A DNA stretch of 64,000 bases. Source: Karstenula rhodostoma CBS 690.94. Its lineage: Eukaryota; Ascomycota; Dothideomycetes; Pleosporales; Didymosphaeriaceae. The stretch is taken from NCBI GenBank assembly GCA_010093485.1, contig MU001514.1:44357-108356 (forward strand). Direction: 5' to 3'. Numbering within the stretch: position 1 is the stretch's first letter; every line of letters begins with the position of its first letter. The position numbers were made by a program, and so were the translations under genes. Shown here in pieces: positions 58,320 through 64,000 of the stretch. The notes beneath the pieces are model-generated. The model saw nothing but the letters and a program-made list of their open reading frames with translations, searched no databases and was not told where the DNA came from.

Positions 58320-59590
58320 ATGGCCTCTCCTCGTACGCAGGCCCCGTCGACCGTCCTTTCACGTGTCCCCGCTGACAATGCGCAGAGAAGATCCGCACGA
58401 AGCTCACCGATCTGCTGAAGATCCAGCACCCTGTGCTGCTCGCCGGCATGAACGTAGCAGCAGGCCCGAAGCTCGCTGCTGCCGTGACCAACGCCGGAGG
58501 TCTGGGTGTGCTCGGCGGCATTGGCTACACACCGGACATGCTTCGCGAACAGATTGCGGAGCTCAAGAGCTTCCTCAACGACAAGAACGCACCCTTCGGT
58601 GTTGACCTGCTTCTCCCCCAGGTCGGCGGCAGTGCACGCAAGACCAAGTACGTGTCCACATGCAGCGAAAGGAGTGCGAACGTGGCTAACGATAGTGTAG
58701 CTACGACTACACCAAGGGCAAGCTGAACGAGCTCGTCGACATAATAATCGACAGCGGCGCCAAGCTCTTCGTCTGCGCCGTCGGCGTTCCGCCCAAAGCC
58801 GTCGTCGAGAAGTTCCACAAGCATGGTATCCTGTACATGAACATGATTGGTAAGTGACGCATGGCGACGAAGTGGATGAGTTCTGCACATGCGCAGTACC
58901 TATCTTCACCTTGATGACATACACTGACTTCGTCTAGGCCACCCCAAGCACGTCCAGAAGTGCCTCGACCTCGGCGTCGACATCATCTGCGCGCAGGGCG
59001 GTGAGGGTGGTGGCCACACGGGCGACGTCCCGACATCCGTCTTCATCCCGGCCGTCGTCGACATGGTCAAGGGCCACAAATCGCCCATGTCCGGCGCCGA
59101 GGTCATGGTAGTCGCCGCAGGCGGTTTGTTCAACGGCAAGTCGCTTGCTGCTATGCTCACATTCGGCGCGAGCGGTGTGTGGGTTGGTACGCGATTCATC
59201 CTCTCCGAAGAGGCTGGCGCACCCAAGGCGCACCAGGAGGCCGTACGCACGTCCGGCTTCGACGACAACGTCCGCACCATCATCTTCACAGGCCGACCGC
59301 TGCGCGTGCGCACCAACTCGTACATCCAGAACTGGGAGGAGAACAGGCAGGCTGAGATCAAGGAGCTGACCGGCAAGGGTGTCATCCCTGTGGAGTACGA
59401 CCTTGAGAAGTTAGGTGACGATTTGGACGATGATACCATGGACAACGCGCGGCCGTTTTTGATGGGCAAGGTTGCTGCGGTTGTCAACGAGAAGAAGAGC
59501 GCGCGGGAGATTGTGGATGAGTTCGTAAACGACGCCGTCAAGTGGCTGGCGCAGGCAAACTCATTGGTGGTGTCAAAGGCGAAGTTGTAG
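58320..59590 (+). CDS. Nitronate monooxygenase / 2-nitropropane dioxygenase-like flavoprotein
   Basis: Four exons (58320-58332, 58386-58647, 58701-58849, 58938-59590) encode 358 aa. Exon 1 is a mere 13 bp (MASP plus one base). The TIM-barrel signature starts with HPVLLAGMNVAAGPKLAAAV and NAGGLGVLGGIGY; the FMN phosphate region is CAQGGEGGGHTGD, followed by VVAAGGLFNGKSLAAML and GASGVWVGTRFILSEEA. The family uses FMN and O2 to convert alkyl nitronates to carbonyls plus nitrite; some members are enoyl reductase-like. No N-terminal targeting signal and no peroxisomal C-terminus (VSKAKL is near SKL but not identical, so import is possible). It looks expressed and intact. Confidence 0.9.
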
Positions 59591-60076
59591 GTGTGGGGTT
59601 CTGATTTCCGCTCGTATCTATTGCTTCACTTATATCAAGCGACTTATTGATGCACTGCTTGGTTCTTCAATTCCTGAACATGCCGTTCTCACCATGGTAA
59701 CTGACACCATGAAACCATACATTGTGGCATCTGATCCTCCCTCAGACAAAGTATCTTATGATTACTCATAGTGAAATACGTCTACGGATACGTGGCCCAA
59801 GGGTGTATGACGATGAGTTTCCACGATTCTGACTTGATTCCGAATTTCCGGTTCTACGTATATGCAAGAGCTCCCTTGTCGTTCTCTTGGATGTCGCTGC
59901 GTTGGAATTTGTTATATCCTAGTTCTGGAGATGCCGACCTCCCGTTCAAAGCATTTCGGAAGCGCTCTGGCATTTCGAAGCATACACGCTGCCCCGGCAT
60001 CGATGGAATTCAAACACGTTGATAGCGGACACTTGGGGTCATGAGTTGTAATTGTGCGATGGGTTGGACCAGCCCC
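59591..60076. other. Intergenic, convergent 3' ends
   Basis: It lies between the NMO-like gene (+) and the F-box-family gene (-). No coding signal is recognised. Confidence 0.55.
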
Positions 60077-61041
60077 TCAACCAAAAGACCCGAAGACCAC
60101 AGCTTTGCCAGAAGTATTGTCATCCTGAACGAGCGATTTCTCAAGCATCAGAAGCAAGTGGGACGTACGAATCAAAAGCTCTGGGAGAGTGGTCAGTGAG
60201 ACTTGTATACTTATGGCAGAGCGCACCTACCATCATACTCAATTTCATAACTGACAGGCATGTCTTCTTCGTCTGTGCGTACGAGGATCGGGATGTCCCT
60301 TCGAAGCTTCCTCTCCCGAACATTGAAACGGATTCCTGTATTCTTATTCGGACTGACCCATAGTATTCGGGAATCGCAAACATCCTCGTATCTATCCGCT
60401 TGCGACGTTTCAGTGGCGGGTGCCTTTCCCTTATCTGTTCCAGCTACTTCCAGCTCCTCTTCCTTTGTTTTCACGCTCTGGCCCTTTGCTGCCGTGTCCC
60501 GCAACCATTCTCTCCATACCCTAATTACACCCTCCTCTATGTCCACAGGATAAGTAAACGGTATGTGTCTCGGTCCGATTTTGACAAGATGTGTCTGGGC
60601 TACCAGCTGCGTGAACAACTCATGTTCGTCCAAACTCAATATTTGCTTCACGGTATCCCCCTCGAACCCATCCCGCGTGGTGCCTGGAAAGGTTCGACTG
60701 CCCGGCACGTCGCCTGGTGCTCTCACCCGCCTACCTCCCGTCTCAAGCTCCCGCCGATGTGGCCGGAATCGCGAATACATTTTGCGCATGTCTCCCAACC
60801 GCGATGCCAAATGCTTATCGCTCTCTGAAAGTTCATCATAGCGTGCAAGGCCATCGGTGCCATGGTAAGAGCAGAAGTAGGGCGGTTCAGTAAGCTTTGC
60901 GGATGGATGGAAGCATTCGAGGAGAACTGAGTGTGATTCGAGCTCGGAGGCCAACACGAGACGGTTGTGTAGGATGCGTAGGACAATGGTGTATATTCGG
61001 TGCGACAGTGGGGCTAGAGGGAGAAGATCAGGTGTGGTCAT
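60077..61041 (-). CDS. F-box-family-like protein of unknown target
   Basis: Two exons (60231-61041, 60077-60180) encode 304 aa. I placed the splice at GTAGGT / CCCAG because the second exon then reads ELLIRTSHLLLMLEKSLVQD, a helical end that fits the family. Residues 1-25 hold a weak F-box-like start (LLPLAPLSHRIYTIVLRIL). Then come DLRRLYS-like DMRKMYSRFRPHRRE, LDEHELFTQLVAQTHLVKIG, EEGVIRVWREWL and ILWVSPNKNTGIRFNVRERK, ending in DMPVSYEIEYD. This order resembles a Pezizomycotina family named F-box domain proteins, possibly substrate adaptors of SCF ubiquitin ligases. The F-box itself is poorly conserved, so the role is uncertain. It starts 418 bp from the divergent Ecm11-like gene. Confidence 0.65.
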
Positions 61042-61458
61042 CGGCGTGAGCAGGTGTATGAGGAGCTTGTATAGTTAGTAGATGGTGGTGACTATCGGGG
61101 GTCAGGTGAGGTACCTCATTGGGCAGTCTGTAAAGGTAGCACTCAGTCATTGCGATAGCAGCCAGTGGGTTGTCGACCTGTGAGTTGAGTAGAGTACCAG
61201 TGTCAGCGGTGCGGCAGCCGACGGCGTTTGAGATAAGCCGTTCACATTGCGTTCGAAAGATGCCGTCATCGGAGTTATCGTTAGGAATGCCGAGGCTAGC
61301 ACCGGATACGGCTAAACCACAACATACATCGCGCTTTCCCGTTCGAGCTTCAACCTTCACTCATCTTCCAAGGAATTGACGCCCTCGCTTTACTTCACTT
61401 TCTACACGCGTCGGAAAAGGAAACACGCGGATGCACCGCACGCGTTGCATATGCCACC
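61042..61458. promoter_or_regulatory. Divergent promoter, F-box-like / Ecm11-like
   Basis: 417 bp between two divergent starts. It ends with a three-codon upstream ORF overlapping the Ecm11 start. Confidence 0.5.
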
Positions 61459-61462
61459 ATGA
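61451..61462 (+). promoter_or_regulatory. Minimal upstream ORF overlapping the Ecm11 start
   Basis: ATGCCACCATGA encodes M-P-P-stop; its TGA overlaps the main ATG (61459-61461) as ATGA. The main start has the better context (GCCACCATGA). Such an overlap may lower or time translation through termination and re-initiation. Confidence 0.5.
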
Positions 61463-63099
61463 AGCAGAGCAAAATGCAAAGTTTCATCAACAACAAGGCA
61501 GACAACACTGCGAGGCCGCAGTCTGCCAACAGCAACAGGCGCCTAGTTGGAGGACAAGCAAAAGTTCATGTTCCACATACAATTTTACAAAATGAGCCTG
61601 CCCAGATGCATGCCGGTGCCCCTCGCGGTCCAGGTCTAGGCAATCAGCCCAACTTCACGCCTGGAATACTACAGAACGACCAACGGCAAGATTTTGCTGA
61701 TCCCCAGCCCGGAAGGTACGACACAGATGCCGGTAGCAGCATTGATACTACAATCAACGAACGCTCTAATCTCAACGGAGGCGAGGACCAGCGGATCCAG
61801 AAACGACAGTTCATCCAGACGAACGGCCACGATGGCGACGAGTATTCCGAGGAAGATCAACAGAGCAACAGTGAAGAAGGTTCCGACGAGGAAGACGGAT
61901 CTGGAAGGGACGATGATCAGGACAAGTACCAGGATCAAGACCAGCAACAGGGTCAAGGCCGTGATTGGGCCGTCAACGAGGCGCAACAAATATTGACGAG
62001 TCGAGGCATGATTTTCGGCGAGGATAACTCATACCCAAGCACCACTTCTGGCCCCCCTGACGAGCAGTTCGATCAGGAGAGCTCGAGGCAGCAGGTACTG
62101 GTCAACCGTATGGACTATGGTCGCCCAGACGAGCCACACTTGCGGCCGCCAGCCCAGGGCAACACTACCCGCCACACCAAACCAACTGTTCAGCGAGCGA
62201 AACCCCCAACAGCGGGTCCTTCGAATATGCCTGCGCCTAGCGTATTTGAGAAAGTTGCTGCAATTAGAAAGTCAGAGCAGCGGGCGAATGCGCCTCTCGA
62301 AGTGCCTGGAGGAGGTGTTCGCCAAACCAATATCGCTGTTCCTAAACATATACCAAGCAATATCCAGGCGTTTCCGCAGACATTCCGTCAACCACAAGCT
62401 GCACAGGGACAGCAAGCCTCCGCTTCAGTAGGTCCAAACCCTCAACGCGAAGTTCCGCCTCAATTGGTGTACCCAATCGCTCCGCCTCCCAAACAAGCCA
62501 GTGTGGCGACCCATACCCCGGCTCTGGCCTTGCGTTCCGCTCCACCTAAGACGCAGTTGCCGCTGAAGGAAGAGCCTGTTCCTATCTACCGATCCATCGA
62601 AGAAGACGCACCCCACGAACTTGAGGATCCGATCGGCGATTACGACACCCCGCACCTTTTCAACATGAACTATGACGAACTGCGAGCCGAAGGCTTCGAC
62701 ACCGAACCGCGTGGTAAGACTCAGGTTCTATCGAACGATATGCAGAATCGCGAACTCAAGGAGCGCCTGGCATACGTCCAGGAGAATCTTGCACCCGGAA
62801 ATCAGGACCAATTCTTCCGCGCCTTGCCCACACGCGAGTGGGAAGACGCTGGCGACTGGTTTCTGGATAGATTTGCGGATATCATCAATCGAGCCAAAGA
62901 AGCTAGGCAGAACAAGAGAAAGCTGGCGCGGAATTTCGAGGACGAAGTGGAGAAGCGATATCGCAAGGTTGCGAAGAGGCAACAGAACGTCGAGGCTGCG
63001 CTCGGTGAGATGAAGGAGAAGGGTCAGGGCCTCATTCCCAAGAGTCCTAGGGCTTCCAGGGCCTCAGTTGCCAAGGCTCCGCGTTCTTCAAAGCGATGA
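61459..63099 (+). CDS. Ecm11-like meiotic chromosome protein
   Basis: A single exon encodes 546 aa. Residues 1-370 are low-complexity with an acidic tract (EEDQQSNSEEGSDEEDGSG) and a Gln/Asp-rich run. The C-terminal Ecm11 domain runs from about 400: FNMNYDELRAEGFDTEP, RELKERLAYVQENL, DQFFRALPTREWEDAGDWFL and RFADIINRAKEARQNKRKLA, then a basic coiled coil NFEDEVEKRYRKVAKRQQ. The EW-E-x-AGDWFL block is the best mark of the family. In budding yeast Ecm11 is SUMO-modified and with Gmc2 builds the synaptonemal complex central element; a comparable nuclear meiotic role is inferred. The Ser/Lys-rich tail could bind DNA. Confidence 0.8.
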   Translation: MKQSKMQSFINNKADNTARPQSANSNRRLVGGQAKVHVPHTILQNEPAQMHAGAPRGPGLGNQPNFTPGILQNDQRQDFADPQPGRYDTDAGSSIDTTINERSNLNGGEDQRIQKRQFIQTNGHDGDEYSEEDQQSNSEEGSDEEDGSGRDDDQDKYQDQDQQQGQGRDWAVNEAQQILTSRGMIFGEDNSYPSTTSGPPDEQFDQESSRQQVLVNRMDYGRPDEPHLRPPAQGNTTRHTKPTVQRAKPPTAGPSNMPAPSVFEKVAAIRKSEQRANAPLEVPGGGVRQTNIAVPKHIPSNIQAFPQTFRQPQAAQGQQASASVGPNPQREVPPQLVYPIAPPPKQASVATHTPALALRSAPPKTQLPLKEEPVPIYRSIEEDAPHELEDPIGDYDTPHLFNMNYDELRAEGFDTEPRGKTQVLSNDMQNRELKERLAYVQENLAPGNQDQFFRALPTREWEDAGDWFLDRFADIINRAKEARQNKRKLARNFEDEVEKRYRKVAKRQQNVEAALGEMKEKGQGLIPKSPRASRASVAKAPRSSKR

Positions 63100-64000
63100 G
63101 CATGAAAAGGAGGACGTCAGGAGCAGGTTTTACCATGACGCATATGGAGAAGTTGTGACATTACATCTAGTGATTATGTTTATACCCAAATGAGCTTACC
63201 ACCGAACTTCAGTATACTCGCGTGCAAGAGGTGGTGCTTTCACGATCCATCAAATCCATCAGGCATATGTCGTAGAAAGATGCAATGATGATGACGCATA
63301 GCGCCGTACTAGGAACCAGCTTTGCGGATGGTCGAACTGATGAAGCATGTGTTTCTCATTTCAAGGATCACACCCTGATCACACGGCTGAAGCTTTTCAG
63401 GTTCACAACCTTTAAGATATATTGCTACTGGACACCTTCACATAGGTTCTATTCCACGTTCGTGCTTCTTTCATATTCGTGCTTTCTACTGCTTACACTC
63501 GTGTAGTTTGAGACACGTTGTCTGCTTCAAAGTGGTGCTATGGCTGCTGTGCAATCTACCGGATCGACGATTGCAAAACTGCAAGGAAATGGCCAGAGAG
63601 ACAGCCAACTTGTTTAGATATCCCATTGGAACAGCTTGAGTTGGTGATATACCAACGATTGACCATTGTTAGCTTGTAGAAAGTTGGAAGATACTGTTCG
63701 CTGTGAGACGCGTCGGGCAAAAGCAAAGCTTCTGATGATTGTGTTCATGAGGCTAAAGCGAGGTTCATGTTGGGTAATTTTCTGATTATTGACATGAACC
63801 ACGAAGTGCTGCCCCGTAAATTGACAAAGTATGGACTGGGACTGCTGCCTTATGTTGGGTACTACTCGCTGTTGGAAAGAACGCGATCAAGTTCACTCAT
63901 CGGGGATGTTTAAAGCGACATAGCAGATGCATGGTGGCCCATTTGGCACAAGATACTGCTTTACATGATCCTCTGAGCGATGTGCGGACGCGGAGGCCAT
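63100..64000. other. Intergenic to right edge
   Basis: The first part is Ecm11 3' UTR. No conserved frame, tRNA or repeat is recognised in the remaining sequence. Confidence 0.55.

Noticed and set aside
17815..64000. tRNA or rRNA genes
   Set aside because: No convincing B-box (GGTTCGANTCC) with an upstream A-box was found by eye; a tRNAscan run would settle it.

Overview
The window reads as nuclear DNA of a filamentous ascomycete (Pezizomycotina; a dothideomycete is the most likely guess, but the species cannot be fixed from sequence alone). Reasons: many short introns (about 44-180 bp) with GTANGT donors and CTAAC/CTGAC branch points, typical fungal families (GMC alcohol oxidase, Dal5-type permease, Zn2Cys6 regulator, hybrid histidine kinase, Csm1/Pcs1, Ecm11), and a sharp split into an AT-rich repeat block and a GC-balanced gene-dense block.

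Positions 1-17.8 kb hold no intact gene. CpA and TpG are almost absent there, the signature of repeat-induced point mutation (RIP). The block is a nest of LTR retrotransposons, all on the minus strand. An older Ty3/gypsy element has its 5' end at 17339. It is cut inside its reverse transcriptase by a complete Ty1/copia element (6719-12250, two 286-bp LTRs, TTAGT target duplication), and cut again inside its integrase at 4796/4797 by a second gypsy copy of the same family that runs off the left edge. The two gypsy copies are collinear at a constant offset of 12543 bp.

From 18.2 kb on there are 18 genes and one pseudogene. Metabolism and transport: GMC alcohol oxidase (18.2-20.3 kb), a divergent pair of phenol-hydroxylase-like FAD monooxygenase and SDR (24.1-28.1 kb), a CYP52-like P450 (33.2-34.7), a monocarboxylate-type MFS transporter (35.4-37.1), GH31 alpha-glucosidase divergent from a Dal5-type permease (47.6-52.3), a Zn2Cys6 factor followed by a PaxB-like membrane terpene cyclase homologue (52.9-56.1), a mitochondrial-looking HPPK-DHPS folate enzyme divergent from a nitronate-monooxygenase-like protein (56.2-59.6). 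Chromosome biology: Csm1/Pcs1 monopolin (28.5-30.1), RecQ helicase (37.6-40.0), Ecm11-like meiotic protein (61.5-63.1). Mitochondrial: ATP synthase subunit k (Atp19) divergent from Mtp18/MTFP1 (30.7-32.6). Signalling and others: a decayed hybrid histidine kinase pseudogene (20.8-23.3), a 1038-aa kinase-like protein (41.9-45.0), an F-box-family-like protein (60.1-61.0), and a small membrane protein (41.0-41.4).

No complete secondary-metabolite cluster, CRISPR array, rRNA or tRNA gene was seen. The points most worth a second look are the nested, strongly RIP-affected retrotransposons, the histidine kinase pseudogene with RIP-type nonsense codons close to that block, the terpene-cyclase homologue with no biosynthetic neighbours, the divergent mitochondrial gene pair, and a three-codon upstream ORF that overlaps the Ecm11 start codon.
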